A stretch of DNA of 64,000 nucleotides from contig JAUMIR010000001.1 of assembly GCA_030847615.1 (NCBI GenBank), forward strand, positions 163,219,001 to 163,283,000. Reading direction: 5' to 3'. Position numbers and translations under genes: made by a program. A model generated the notes under the pieces. That model did not search any database. It saw only the letters and a program-made list of their open reading frames with translations, and was not told the DNA's origin. Source of the DNA: Gambelia wislizenii (lineage: Eukaryota; Chordata; Lepidosauria; Squamata; Crotaphytidae). Below, piece after piece: positions 1-12,689 of the stretch; within the stretch, counting starts at the first letter, position 1, and each line of letters opens with the position of its first letter.

Positions 1-1654
1 TGTGTTCCCTTCATCTATCAAGTTTGTAACCAATGCTCATAATATTGAACTGAAGTTCCACACCTGCTCCATCCTATATTCTGAAACTTACTCTCTTAAT
101 CGGGGTAGGAACTGTGTGCCCTTCAGATGTTATTGGACAGCCAGCCCCAAACAGCCAATGCAAGCAAATGGTGAGGCATGCTGGAAGTTGCAGTTCAACA
201 ACCACAAGGAGGCGGGATGATTCCCACCCCTACTTCAAGGACTGGATAGGGCCTAGAACCATTGCAAATGGTGCCTTCAAGCCTTCTTCCAGGTTAGGCA
301 ATCTAGAAGGACATTGTGTTCATCAGATATATAATGTTGCAATGGAGAAGTGCAGCACTGCCAAGAGCAATGCATTTCCTCTGCTAGCTTCCCAGTTGGA
401 GGGATCCAAGGCTATTGCTGAAACTGGGCCCCAAACCAGATTTCTTCTTTGATAACTGTACATACATTTAAAATACCTCTGGCATTCAGTTCTAAAAGAG
501 TAACACAGATAAATGAAATGATTAATAAATTATTACTTAGATATCTTTCATACTACACAATTACAGGGCTATGGTTCAACTTTAACTGTCATGGCTCCGT
601 CCTGTGGAATCCTTGGGTTTGTAGTTTTGGGAGGTATTTAGAATTTTCTGTCAGATAACTCTAGTACCTTACCCAGGTTCAAATCCTAGGATTCCTAGAA
701 TGCAGTCATGACAGTTAAAGTGATATCAAAGTATGCCATCAAAGTAATCTTAGAAGTAAATCCTATTTAAATTTCAAGGCAAATGTGCTTAGAATTAGGC
801 TTGAAGTTCTGAGTTCAATTAAATAATTTTATGTCATTTGAATGAAACTTGCTTTCAAATTAGAAACATTCTGGTTTTAGGATGTAACCATTTTAGTGAG
901 GATTTTTAGATCAGATCAATGTGCCATTTTTCATTTCTGTGGGAGTTTACAATGATCCCCCCCTCAATAAAGACTTTTTCTTGATATTTCTAGACTTCTA
1001 GAATTTTTTGTTTGAAGGAAAGCTGGTTCAAGATGTTACAAGTTAGCCTCTGGCATGTGAAAGGATTTCAGATACAGTCAGAACTGACGAGCAGGATCTT
1101 TGTCAACCAGATATATTTTGTAGCTTGTCCATGACCCCCAGAACAAGGGGTGGGGGCAGAGGGGCTTGCCCACCCCAAGTTTAGGCTGGCCGGGGTGGGG
1201 GTGGGGGAACTCAGCACCTTCTGAAATGATCAGGCTCCAGGGATCAGGCCCACCAAGACTCCTGTGTAGTTGAGCCCTCTGAGGAAAAAACAGTCAGATA
1301 TGTCCTAGTTTATAGCTTTCTTTGTAATCACTTACTAAGACCTATCTGGTACATTAATTTTATTCCTTAATCAATTTTAAAATGTTCCATTTATTATTTT
1401 GTTGCTGTCCTCATGGTAGTCATCTTAACTTCTTGAGTTGGCATTATTATTATTATTATTATTAGTCACTGGCCTAAATTCTCTTTTAGTCCTGACTATA
1501 GTAAACCCATTGAATCCCTGAGATTTACCTATGTTTTACCTATGTTTTGACTCACCATTCAGCTATTGATTGCATGGGTCAGCTTTAATTGGGACTGACT
1601 AACACGATGCCAGCTACTGCCTTTTTGCATTTTTACTGTTTTGTAATAACATAC
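1..1654. other. No gene seen; probable IMPG1 intron
   Basis: AT-rich non-coding sequence with only short chance reading frames. A (TTA)n run lies near 1443-1465 and a G-rich patch near 1148-1207. The first recognisable IMPG1 exon at 26047 enters mid-codon, so the upstream sequence is probably intron. Confidence 0.5.
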
Positions 1655-2205
1655 ATGCAATAGTGCCACTCTATTCTGCCTTGGTCAGGCTCACCTAGAA
1701 TACTGTGTCCAGTTCTGGGCACCACAATTCAAAAAGGATATTGACAAATTGGAGAGTGTCCAAAGAAGGGCGACTAAAATGGTGAAAGGTTTGGAAACCA
1801 TGCCTTATGAGGAGAGACTTAGGGAGCTGGGTATGTTTAGCCTGAAAAAAAGACGGGTAAGAGGCAATATGATAGCCCTGTTTAAGTATTTGAAGGGGTG
1901 TCACGTTGAGGATGGAGCAAGCTTGTTTTCTGCTGCTCCAGAGACTGGAACATGGAGCAATGGATGCAAGCCCCAGGAACAGAGATTCCATCTCAACATT
2001 AGGAGGAACTTTTTGACAGTAAGAGCTGTTCAGCAGTGGAATGCACTCCCTCGGAGCGTGGTGGGGTCTCCTTCCTTGGAGGTCTTTGGCTGGATGGCCA
2101 TCTGTCGGGGATGCTTTGATTGTGATTTCCTGCGTGGCAGGGGGTTGGACTGGATGGCCCTCGTGGTCTCTTCCAACTCTGCAATTCTATGATTCTATGA
2201 TTCTA
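1655..2205 (+). mobile_element. CR1 LINE 3' fragment
   Basis: A 5'-truncated CR1. It carries the end of ORF2 ([32 protein letters not shown]) and the 3' untranslated region with 'ttggactggatggccctcgt'. The tail has repeated ATTCTATG units near 2185-2204. Coding is interrupted by small indels. Confidence 0.9.
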
Positions 2206-3087
2206 AGTGTGCAAAATTCATAAAGGCCAGCCTGCCTATCTTGGGCTTCCCCACTTCTAAAACAGTTTTGGGTTTGACCCATAAGTCTTCATAAAAATGT
2301 ACTCCAAGCCAGCTAACATATGCCTTGACTGAGTTGTCTGGGTACTTTAAGAAGTACCTCAATACTGTTAGTGCAGGTAATTGAAGAGAAACAGTTATTA
2401 CAATTCAACTAGTATGACTGGTGTTATTTTCACTTTCTAATTTCTGTTTGCTTTTGCTTTGCTTTTCTTAAAAGGAATCTTAGATGATTCCTTAATGAAA
2501 TTCTGGAGCACTTTGTGCTTTCTTAGTTCTGTTCACTGTATCATCTAATATTTACTGGTACCACAGAGCTGTGTTTCTGAGAATTAGCCCAGGGAAGGAT
2601 TTGTCATAATGTCTAATCTGTCATATAGCACACAGTAGCAGATGAGAACCCCAGGGTTTAAGCATCCTACTTAGGGTTTAATTTAGAATCATTTCTTCAC
2701 TTAGAGAGAAACTGCATTGTTGTACACTGAGTTTGCCAGAACCTAATTTTAAAACACTGCCAAGCAGTACACTTAAACACTCTCTCACACCCACAACATA
2801 CACAAACACAGTAATTTTAATTATCCCGTGGTGCAAAAAATGCTAAAATGTGGATAACATTTCAGCTAGATTTTAGACATCAGATGCCCATTTCTTGGCC
2901 TTCTCTAAATAATATCTTGTGCCTACTTAGGACCTTTTTCATTTTGACAATCTTAAATATGCTGAGAATCAAGGACCTTGGGTTTGATACCTGTTTTAAG
3001 GTCTTTCTTAGCTATCTGATTCTAACCTGCCCTGCACCTCTGCTACATTAGAGCAGCTAAGCCAATGATGGGCCAAGAATCTCTTAG
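2206..3087. other. No feature seen
   Basis: AT-rich non-coding DNA, probably intron; no repeat family recognised. Confidence 0.4.
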
Positions 3088-3745
3088 GGCCTGTCTATAC
3101 GAGGGGGAGAAATGTGGATTGATGCACACTAACACCAATTCGAAGCAGCTTCTATTTGTCTTAACAGTTTTCTGGCAAAATCGCAGGCATGCAAGCTACC
3201 CACTTTCACTGCTCCAACAGGCATGCCTGCAAATCAAGATGGTGAGTGTGCGTGAATTACTTGTGCTTTTATTGTCACCAGTTGCTGCTGAACATTATTT
3301 TTTTAAAAAAAAAACATATTTAAGGTGCAGAAGTGCAATATTCCACCTAAATAAATTTCAAAAAGAGAAGAAAAAGGCTGTTTCATCACCTGAGTGCACT
3401 ATCACCAAAGCAAAAATCCATGATGGTGGTTCCGGGCACTTGCCTTGTTTGCAAGCTCTGCCCCCTGCCCTTGTCCAACCAATCAGCTTCCACTTCTGCT
3501 CTTATCAGGAATGTGAATTAATGTGAAGCTGATTGTCCAAATGAGCAACAATGCACATTCTCTAGGGACCTTTTTTCAAAACTTCAGAGAAAGCTGCAAA
3601 GGCTTTCCCAGTGGGGTTTACAGTGGATTTGGCTCCCCTCCTTCTGAATACTGTGATCTGATGTGGAATGCCATTAGAACAGGTAGGATTCCCAGTGAAT
3701 TCCATGAGGATTGTTTTGACTGTTAAAGAAGACACCCCTTAGAAA
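3088..3745 (+). repeat. Unclassified interspersed element, copy 1
   Basis: About 650 bp opening with a GGGCCTGTCTATAC-like end and closing near gacaccccttag. Related copies lie at 5405-5760, 9160-9420 and, inverted, 12690-13345. Shared landmarks are the 'attgatgcacactaa' start region, 'aatcagcttccacttctgct' in the middle, and 'aggtaggattcccag' near the end. No coding capacity is seen, and a non-autonomous DNA transposon is likely. Confidence 0.6.
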
Positions 3746-4227
3746 TGTTGAAGCTGTGCTTTCAAAAATCATAAATGTGTTGCCTTGAAGGGTTAGAACA
3801 GTTGCCAAGGGAAAGGGATGAAAGCCAGCAGAGGAGATGGTATTCAGATACCTTCTTGTCTTCTCCACTGATATCCAGTTAGACTTGGTAGCCTAGAAAA
3901 TATTGGGACAAGAATGAAATTGCAAGTATTGACATTGTGTGCAGACAGCCACAAAAACAAGTGACTAAAGTTGGCTTTTCACACCCAGATGCTTCATGCT
4001 TGGGTTAGTTTGATTCTATCTTATTAAATTTTCATGCACATTTGCTAGTCATGTATTTTGTTAATGTCCAGAAAGTTGGATATGGGCACATTGCATATTG
4101 ATTTCTTATGTCTAATGTATCTTAAAAGTGTGAGTTGAAAAACTCATCCTCAGCCACAAACTACTCAGCCAAAAATTTTCTTGGCATCACTGTTTGTGGC
4201 AACCAGTCTGTTTATTAGTGGTGTGTT

Positions 4228-4445
4228 GCTTGTTGTTGTTGTTGTTGCTGCTGCTGCTGTTATTGTTGTGTGCCTTCAAGTCATCTCTGACTTACAGTGA
4301 CCCTTTCCTGGAGTTTTTCTTGGCAGGATTTTTTCAGAAGGAGTTTGCCATTGCCTTCCTCTTAGGCTGAGAGAGTGTGATTTGCTCAAGGCCAGCCTGT
4401 GGGTTTCTATGGTTGAGCAGGAATTTGACTTATGGCAGCTCTAAT
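4228..4445 (-). repeat. Sauria-type SINE (body and tail)
   Basis: On the plus strand it opens with (TTG)n/(CTG)n, the complement of the ACA-rich SINE tail, then 'gtgtgccttcaagtca' and the body ending near the tRNA-like head. The head is lost. Confidence 0.8.
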
Positions 4446-4451
4446 CACAAA

Positions 4452-4836
4452 AATTGTGATTGAGTAGGTGTTTGCTGCTTTTTGGTTTTGTTTTGTTGCA
4501 CATTTTAAAATATGTATCATGCTAAGTTAGATTATGGCTAAGGGGAGCCAGTGTGGTGTAGTGGTTTGAGCATTGGACGATGACTCTGGAGATCAGAGTT
4601 CAAATCCCTGTTGGGCCATGGAAACCTACTGGGTGACCTTAGGCAAGTAACAATCTCTCAGCCTCAGAGGAAGGGTGGTTTTTTTTTTTCTTGTCAAGAT
4701 TTGTTCAGAGGAGATTTGCCATTACCTTTCTTTGATGCTGGTAAAAATTATGATTGAGTAGGAGTTTGCTGCTTTTTATTTTGTTTTGTTGCACCTTTTA
4801 AAATATGTGTCATGCCAAGTTAGATTATGCCTAAGT
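4452..4836. repeat. Local duplication of a ~90-bp unit flanking a SINE
   Basis: 4452-4542 and 4745-4836 are near-identical (both contain 'tttgctgcttttt' and a 'catgc(t/c)aagttagattatg' core). They lie 293 bp apart with a SINE head between them. Confidence 0.75.
4541..4685 (+). repeat. Sauria-type SINE, tRNA-derived head
   Basis: It begins 'ggggagccagtgtggtgtag' with an A box-like segment, and 'gagttcaaatccc' corresponds to the tRNA B box. The body breaks off at a T run near 4680. Confidence 0.8.
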
Positions 4837-4844
4837 ATTAGTTG

Positions 4845-5015
4845 CTGATATATGCCTTCAAGTTGACTCTGACTTATGGCAACCCTAAGGAAACCCTATC
4901 ATGGGTTTTTCTTGGCAAGATTGATTCAGAGGAAGTTTGCCATTGCCTTCTTCTGAGATTGAGAGAGTGTGACTCACCCAAAGCCATCCAGGTCTCCATC
5001 AGTCAAACCAATACA
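4845..5015 (-). repeat. Sauria-type SINE fragment
   Basis: It contains 'atgccttcaagttgactct', 'gttttcttggcaag'-like and 'ttgccattgccttc' body segments in inverse orientation; the tRNA head is degraded. Confidence 0.7.
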
Positions 5016-5404
5016 GCATGCTGGCTCTGTTTATATATGTAAGGAGACATGATATTAATTTCATAGATATGGTTCGTGTACTAGGGTCCTCCCCCCAATA
5101 GCACCCTCAAGAGTGTGGAGGGGAAGAGTGTCAACAATAAATGTCTCTTGCAAGCTTCCATTGTGTTTCACTGTGTAATGACCCATAGTTCTGATCCTAC
5201 CCCCTTTAGAAAGAGAAACCCCTCAGACCCAGACAGAGAACTATACCTTGACACCTCTCTTTTATCAGGGCTCCATTGTCCAGCCTCTCCACTTCTGGGG
5301 GAAGTCATAGTGGCTGAGGACTCCTTTTCCAAAGCCCCATCATGCCTCAGTTGTCATCATGCTATTGCAGACAAAGGTTTTTAAAAAAAAAGAAGAAGAA
5401 GAAA

Positions 5405-5760
5405 GGGCTTGTCTGTCCAAGGCTATAAAATGTTGATTGATGCACACTAATGCCAATTCACAGCAGCTTTCATTTGTCTCAATAATTTTTTTGGCAAAAT
5501 CACAGGCATGTGAAGCTGTCTATGTTGGTTGTTCAAACAGATATGCCTGGGAATCAAGATGGTGGGAGCAAGTGAATTACTCATGTTTTTATTGTCACCA
5601 GTTGCCACTACCAGACAGTATTTTTTTTAAAGCCTATCCAAGGTGCGGAAGTGAGATATTCTGCTTAAATAAATAGGGGGGTGGAAGGGGGAAAGGATGT
5701 TTTATCACCTGAGAGCATGATCACTATGGCAAAAATCCAACAGTAGTTTCAGGATGTCTG
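5405..5760 (+). repeat. Unclassified interspersed element, copy 2 (partial)
   Basis: It starts 'gggcttgtctgtcc' after a GAA-rich run and matches the first half of the 3088-3745 element through to 'aaaaatccaa'. Confidence 0.6.
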
Positions 5761-5769
5761 CATAACTTT

Positions 5770-5935
5770 TTTTTTTAATTATTTATACCCCGCTCTTCAG
5801 CCACAAGGCTATCAGAGCAGCTTACAAATTGTTTTAAGCAATAGCTATTTACACATCTACACTGCATTAAACAGTTTTCAATGTGTTTTAGCTAACTGGG
5901 GTGTTAAGCTGGTGTAGGTCACCAGTATGATCCTG
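5770..5935 (-). repeat. Interspersed repeat with L2-like 3' tail
   Basis: The plus strand shows 'atttataccccgctcttcag', then 'ggctatcagagcagcttaca'. Sister copies are at 9850-10010 (same orientation) and 49125-49260 (opposite). Confidence 0.65.
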
Positions 5936-6337
5936 GCCATCATTGGGACAGTTTTGTTCCTCACACTCAAGGATAGCAAGCTAATTTAGTGGGAGCAGGA
6001 CTGGGCACATGGTACACATAGCCTGGTCCTCAGCAAGGAAGTGAATGGTAGCGGTGTGTGTGTGTGTCCAGGAGGAACTTCTGGTGAGTTGCCATTGCTT
6101 CTCCTCTGCGTCTGCTGCCTGAGGTGGTTGCCTCATTCTGCCTAATGGCAGGGCAGGCCCTGCTTAAGCCTACTTTGCATCACACTCCTAAGATAAGGAG
6201 TTGTAGCCTTTTGCTTCAGTCAGGGTTGCTACTTTTAAGCTATACTTGCTAAATTGTGGCTAAACTATTGGCTATAAAGAGGGAGAGTGGACCTCCTTTT
6301 ATCACTAAATGGAACATAGGAAAAAGGAGAGAAATTA

Positions 6338-6590
6338 CAGTAGGAACCCCATATCCACTGATTCATTATCCACTGATTCAATTATCCACAGGACACATAA
6401 CAGTACACCTACCATAAAGTCTTCCTAGAAAATGTGTCCTCTCTAGCCATTTTCTAGGTCTTCCAAGGCAACTCTATGGAATTTTAAACTGGAAGTCCCA
6501 TTATTTTCAATGGGATTTGCTATTATCCACGGTTTTCAGTATCCATGTCTCCCCCAGAACTAATTGTCAGCAGATACAGGGGTCCTACTA
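6338..6590. mobile_element. Tc1/mariner (pogo/Tigger)-like MITE
   Basis: The ends are cagtaggaacccc and ggggtcctacta, imperfect inverted repeats, flanked by TA on both sides (6336-6337 and 6591-6592). It is 253 bp long, with 'tatccactgatt'-type internal repeats and no coding capacity. Confidence 0.7.
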
Positions 6591-7256
6591 TACTTCTCTC
6601 CCCAACCTTGCCTCCCTCTGTCCTGTCACTTCAATTTTATTCCTGGTCAGTCCAGCTGTTTTTGCTCCCTCTGCAGCTATCTCAGGTCTGGGAGAGGCCC
6701 TTCTATTGCAGCAGGAAGTACCATGAAGGATAGAAGACAGCAAAGAAGAGTAGTAGGCATAACTATGGTATAAGGAAGGATGTGGAGAAAATACTTAGGA
6801 AAAACAAAAATATACCTAAGAGAAGATCATTGCTTGCTTGGAAACAGAGGGTGGAGATAGGCACGGATCTACTTGGTCTTTGCCTTTCTCTATTGAGAGA
6901 GATATGTGCAGAAGGATCAGTTCCCTCCTGCTCCTGTCACCCCACTGGGGTCTATATATGTTGAAAACAAATAATCAGAAAAACAGTGGGATAATTCCTG
7001 GACCTATGATAATGAATAGAAAGTAATATCATATCACTGAATTTCCTCTCCCTTTCTAACTCCGCTGTGATGTTCTGAGAGCTGTGTGATCTGGATTTGA
7101 TTTTGGTTGGAGGAAGTAACACCAAAGGCTTCTGTTATTTCTGTAATATTTGTTTTATTTACAAAGATACAAGTGGTGCATAAATGGAGGCAAACAATAG
7201 GCTTTTCTGGAAGGGAAGAGAAAAGAACTGCTGCCCCACATTAGATCCTGAGAGAG

Positions 7257-7276
7257 GAAGGAAGGAAGGAAGGAAG
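7257..7276 (+). repeat. (GGAA)n microsatellite
   Basis: Five consecutive GGAA-type tetramers. Confidence 0.85.
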
Positions 7277-7393
7277 GGATGCCTATCCATTACATTTTAT
7301 ACATGCACACAGGATGTAAATCTTTGTAAATTTCAATTTTACCATTTTTCTCCCCACAGCACAGTTTTCAAGAACCATCTGCAGTCTGGGATT

Positions 7394-7605
7394 TATTGTT
7401 GTGGTCTGACTTCAAGTCATTTCTGACCCTAAGGCAAAAGTATCACGGGGTTTTCTTGGCAAGATTTGTTCAGAGGGGGTTTGCTCCTGCCTTTCTCTGA
7501 GGCTGGGAGGGTGTGGATTGCCCAGGGTCACTCGGTGGGTTTCTGTGGCTGAGCGGAGATATGAACCCTCATCTTTCAGTATCCTAGTCCAACACTCAAA
7601 CCAAG
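7394..7605 (-). repeat. Sauria-type SINE
   Basis: The plus strand shows 'gacttcaagtcatttctgac', 'gttttcttggcaagatttgt' and 'cactcggtgggtttctgtgg', the reverse of the SINE body and head. The tRNA head is diverged. Confidence 0.8.
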
Positions 7606-7924
7606 CTGGGATTTATACTGTGAAAAAATATGCATATTTTTGCACAGAAAATATTATTTTCTACACAGAAATGTGATTTGCAGCACAGAAAATTATATTT
7701 CATGTGCAAGAAACTTAAAAGATTAAAATATTTTATTTACAATGTGAATTCATGGAATTGTTTTACTTTATCTCTTTAATTATTCATTCGCAAATGAATT
7801 AATCAGGTTTTTTTTAAAAAAAATAGATCTGAAACCATACATCTCATGGTAAGGAACAGCAAAGGCAGCTGGTGTCTCACAGTATAGACCCACCCTGGGT
7901 TTTCCAGACACCACGTCCAATTTT

Positions 7925-8210
7925 ATAGGAAAAATATTTGGAGTAGCCATGTTGGCCATGCAGAAAAATACAACAAAATCCAAAATTCACAAAACAGAAG
8001 ATATAGTACTGTTTTCTGCACAACCCTTTCCATGTGCATTCTTCATGAAGAATAAATTTCAAATTGTCTGCCCAGGATTCTCTTTCTCAGGGTTTCCTGA
8101 CACTTGGGAAACAGTTTTCATCTAGGAAACATATTCAGGAGTAGCCATGTTGGGCATGCAAAAAAATACAACAAAATCCAAAATCCACAAAAGAGTGAAG
8201 TCTTTATTGG
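7925..8210. repeat. Local duplication of an interspersed repeat segment
   Basis: 'gtagccatgttgg' plus 'aaaatacaacaaaatccaaa' occurs at 7942-7985 and again at 8141-8184. The second copy continues to 'ttcactgacttcttcatcag'. It looks like a fragmented retroelement end. Confidence 0.55.
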
Positions 8211-8671
8211 TCAACCAATATGCAGAAAATACATCATGAAGGCTTTTGAAGCTTCACTGACTTCTTCATCAGGTAAAAGGTGTTAAAAATCATACTGGAG
8301 AAGAAAAGTGACAACGTTAGAGTCACAGGCCTACATTTTGTATCTGATATTCTTTCTGTTGCAGTTCAGTTGGTTTGAAGGGCTCTTAATGCAGGCAGAA
8401 GCCACTTCTTGGTCATGTGGGGACTGCAGACAAAGGACAATAAAAGACAGTTAATGAAATTTGAAGTCTGTCAACAACAGAAAAGTAAATTCCCTTGAGA
8501 TCCAGGCAGCCTCTTGTCCTCCACGAAGCCAACTGCCCCTTTCTTAGGCAGACAACATTGAATGTCTCAAGAAGTCCCTGTACTGTTATTTCTGGGAAAA
8601 CTTTTAGGCGTTGCATACTTAGAACTTGCCAATGGTTGTCCAAATGAAAGTGTTTTGCCTTTGTTGGAGGT

Positions 8672-9152
8672 AAAAAAGGATATTGACAAATTGGAGCATG
8701 TCTAGAGGAGGGCGACTAAAATGGTGAAAGGTCTGGAAACCATGCCTTATGAGGAAAGACATAGGGAGCTGGGTATGTTTAGCCTGGAAAAAAGATGGTT
8801 AAGGAGTAATATGATAGCCCTGTTTAAGTATTTGAAGGGGTGTCACATTGAGGCTGGAGCAAACTTGTTTTCTGCTGCTCCAGAGACTGGAACACGGAGC
8901 AATGGATGCAAGCTCCAGGAACAGAGATTTCATCTCAACATTAGGAGGAACTTTCTTACAGTAAGAGCTGTTTGGCAGTGGAACACACTCCCTCGGAGCG
9001 TGGTGGGGTCTCCTTCCTTGGAGGTCTTTAAACAGAGGCTGGATGACCATCTGTCAGGGATGCTTTGATTGTGATTCCTGAATGGCAGGTGGTTGGACTG
9101 GATGGCCCTCGTGGTCTCTTCCAACTCTACAATTCTATGATTCTATGATTCA
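8672..9152 (+). mobile_element. CR1 LINE 3' fragment
   Basis: A 5'-truncated CR1 encoding [20 protein letters not shown] and reading on to FKQRLDDHLSGML. Its 3' end is 'ttctatgattctatgattc'. It is closely related to the copies at 1655 and 54425. Confidence 0.9.
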
Positions 9153-9159
9153 ATCTCTG

Positions 9160-9420
9160 CCCACCCCCCGCACATCCAACCAATCAGCTTTCCACTTCTG
9201 CTCTTATTGGAATGCACACCAAAGTGAATCGGTTGTCCCAATGAGTGGGAATATGCATTCCCCATAGAGCTTTTTTTAAAAACTAGAGGAAAAGCCGGAA
9301 GGCTTTTGGCATTTTTGGACTCCCTCCTTCCAAATATGGCAGATTGTTGCGGGATCTCATTAAGTCAAACTATATTCTCCTCAAATTCTATGAGGAGTAT
9401 TTTTGCCATACGGACAACCC
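9160..9420 (+). repeat. Unclassified interspersed element, copy 3 (3' half)
   Basis: It matches the second half of the 3088-3745 element ('aatcagctttccacttctgc', 'ctccctccttccaaata') and ends 'ggacaacccc'. Confidence 0.55.
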
Positions 9421-9547
9421 CAAAATCAAGCATGACCTGATGGTTAAGGTAGTTGGAACCCAAGTTCTGACATTGGCAGCCCTGCCTCACTTGGAACTCT
9501 CCATGGTGCTGTCCTCTCCTAGCTTTGTTAATTGGTATGTGAGCCTA

Positions 9548-9785
9548 GGGGAGCCAGTGTGGTGTAGTGGTTTGAGCATTGGACAATGACTCTGGAGACC
9601 ACAGTTCAAATCCCCATTGGGCCATGGAAACCTACTGGGTGACCTTAGGCAAGTCACAATCTCTCGGCCTCAGAGGAAGGCAAAGGCAAACCCCCTCTGA
9701 ACAAATTCTGGCAAGAGAACCCCATTATAGGTTTGCCTTAGGGTTGCCATAAGTCAGAAACAACTTGAAGACACACAAGAGCAGC
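9548..9785 (+). repeat. Sauria-type SINE, near full length
   Basis: It has the tRNA-like head 'gggagccagtgtggtgtagt' with B box-like 'agttcaaatcccc'. A full body follows ('aaaccccctctgaacaaatt') and a terminal 'acttgaagacacacaag'. Confidence 0.88.
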
Positions 9786-9849
9786 AAATGTGAGCCTAGA
9801 CTTGACTGGCTTTCCTTCTAGAATGATTGTTGGTTGTTTTTTAAAATTT

Positions 9850-10010
9850 ATTTTATTATTTATTTATTTATTTATTTATACCCCGCTCTTCAGCCAGAAG
9901 GCTATCAGAGCAGCTTACAAATTATTTTAAGCAACAGCAATTTACACATCTACATTGCATTAAGCAGTTTCCAATGTGTGTTCGCTAATTGCCCCCACAA
10001 GCTGGGGGCA
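9850..10010 (-). repeat. Interspersed repeat with L2-like 3' tail plus (ATTT)n
   Basis: An (ATTT)n run at 9853-9880 is followed by 'ataccccgctcttcagccag', matching the copies at 5770 and 49125. Confidence 0.65.
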
Positions 10011-12689
10011 ATTGTTTCTGTGGGACATAGCACCACCTTTGACCCGGCCAAAGCAGAACCTGGAACCTGAAATGGATCAGACGAGTGCCAATGGAGAGGC
10101 AGCTCTTGCCAGGACCGTAATCCACACACGGAGGTGAAGGGAGGGGGAGATGACTTTCCTCTCTTCATCCCCTGCTCAAGTGTCCTCTTGACTGCTATTT
10201 ATATTACCTTTAGATATCCCAAACCAACACTTGTTAGTTGCATGAATGCAGTTAATACTATGACTACTCTGAAGTGTAGTCTATTTTTAATTTGATGGAT
10301 TCTGTAGCTTATTGTACACCATTTTGAGTAAGTATTCTTGAAACAATTGACCTAGATTTTAGAAATAAAAACCACAGTCCTATATACTTTATCTAAACCA
10401 CTAAAGTCCTATATACCTTATCTGGGAGTAAATCTCATTGAGCTCAGTGGGACCAACTTCTGAATAAATATGCATAGGACTGCACTGAATATAGAAGGCA
10501 AGATAGGGCATGTTGAGTACAGGCTGTTAATCAGGGGTGAGCAGCTCTGGAGGGGCGGTCCCTCCTCCATTCCTGGAATTGCTGCTGCAGGCTGAAATGG
10601 GAAGGAATTGCACAAAAAAGGAAGATCACATTTCCTTTTTTAAAGGTATAGTCTTCAGCTAAACCAAGCAATGTGGGGCTTCTTTTAGAGGAAAATCACC
10701 CCCCCCTGGGAATCCTAGGGACACAATTCTCTCCCCCTCCTCTCTTTTTGCAAAAAATGGGGAATCTAGAAGCCACAAAAATGGCCTTGTAGCTGCATAC
10801 TCTCCATACCCCACTGTCAATGAAAGCCAGCAGATAACCTCAAAAGCAGACAGAAAAATAGTTAAGGCATGGTCAATGAACATAAGAGTCCACTCTCAGT
10901 TGTTTAATATAAATATCAGCCTAGTTGCTTCCTAGTTGTACTGTAGATATATAATTATCTTATTCTTTGGAGTACAGTATTCTAATAAAAAATATTGTTT
11001 ACTAATAGGTACAAACTCACCTATATATTCTAAATCACATGAATTATCCTGCACCACTCCAGTCCTATCCTTGATTGGATGAGGGCTACTACCCAGAGCC
11101 AGGTTAAGCTTCCTTAACACTGTTGCTGAAGCTTATTCCCAGGAAAATGGGTATAATATTGCAACCTAACCTTGCTGAAGTCAATGCAAACATATGCCTG
11201 TCTGCTGAGATGTAAACCCCATTTACTTCAGTCTAACTCTTAAGGAAGAGGAAATAGGACTCTGCCTTTAACTGTGGCCCTTTCCACATTGTTTTTAACT
11301 TGTATATCACTTTCCGTAATTAATTGGCAGTTTCTTAAAATAGCACTTGAGGAGAAATACAGTTTTTAAAGTGGAAGATGTTGAATTAAATATGGATTAA
11401 GCATTTAGTAAACAGCAAACTCAACCTTTTTTTCCCCATATGACTTCTCTACATTGACCTGCCATTGCCCTCCTGTCATATTAGCTATCTAATTAGACTC
11501 ATGCTGTGTAGGTGCTCTTACTGAATACAGAATGCTGCTCTTACTTTATAATCCTCTTATTAGGAACCACTAATTCCATAAGCTGCCTAAAATAGTTAAA
11601 ATACAAGTAAGCAAAAAGATGCTACATTCTCTTCTCAGCTCTGGGAAATATGCTTGCATAAAAAAGAAATTGCAGTGTGGTATTTTAATCATGAAATGGA
11701 GTTCTTCATTAGACTCATTGCAGATGCAACATCCATAGTAAAAGGGAATTCATTCCTTCTGTGGTTTAATATAAGAATGTGAGTGAAATGGGGTTGACAT
11801 GAATCTACTGACTGAAGTACCTAGGCATTCCAGACTGGGATGAATATTCACCTAAACTGACACTTACTCTCTACAGGTCCCCCATTGTTAGGACTCTATA
11901 TTTACACAAAGGAAAGTAGGGTTGTAATGGACATTTGAAATTATTTTTTAAAAATGGCCAAAAAACAAGTTTCTCTTGGGTTTGTAAAACCTGATAAGGA
12001 GAATCCTGGACTGACAAGAATCTTTGCAGTTCAGGATTTATTCTGCACCAAATTTTCCTACTCTGTGTGTCTATGTGCACACGTGCATACATAAAGCTAC
12101 ACTTTCTCCACATGAAACAATATTGTTGGCATTTTTTGCTTTTTCTGCACCAAAAAAAAAAAAAAACCACCATGTGTGAATTTAGCACAAAGTAAGTCCT
12201 GAACTGCAGATAGTCTCCAAAAACAGCACAGTGTTTGAAGGCATCTTCACAGCAGGAGGAAAATTGCTAAAATTGTTTGTTGCTTTCTTTGAGGAAAACG
12301 TTAACCAAGAATATCTCTAAAAGAAAACAACCTTCACACACTTGACACAACCGGAAACACAAGTGTCCCATTTGTGGACTCTCCAAGATATAGAATTGCC
12401 ACATTGTATTGATCTGCTGGAGACACTCTTTGAGGAAGTTTGGCTGTCCCTTTTTATATACACTATTATCTTGTGAGCTTTGACTGAAATCCCCTCTAGG
12501 ATTCACCACAGATAACCTGTGCTGCCACCAAACACCAATAGCACAGGTAGGAATTGTATCTATGATGTTGTTGGACTGCAACTCCCAGAAGCCCTAAGCA
12601 ATCTACCTAGCCTGAGTGCTAGGCGCTTCAGTTAAACATCTGGATAGCTGCCCAATTCCCATCTCTGTCCTAACAGCTATTTATATAGC
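10011..12689. other. No gene or recognised repeat
   Basis: AT-rich non-coding sequence, probably intron, with only short chance ORFs. A short 'ggactgcaactcccagaagc' repeat remnant lies at 12573-12592. Confidence 0.4.

Noticed and set aside
9548..9620. tRNA gene-like sequence with A and B boxes
   Set aside because: It is the head of a Sauria-type SINE followed by the SINE body; no cloverleaf-complete tRNA.
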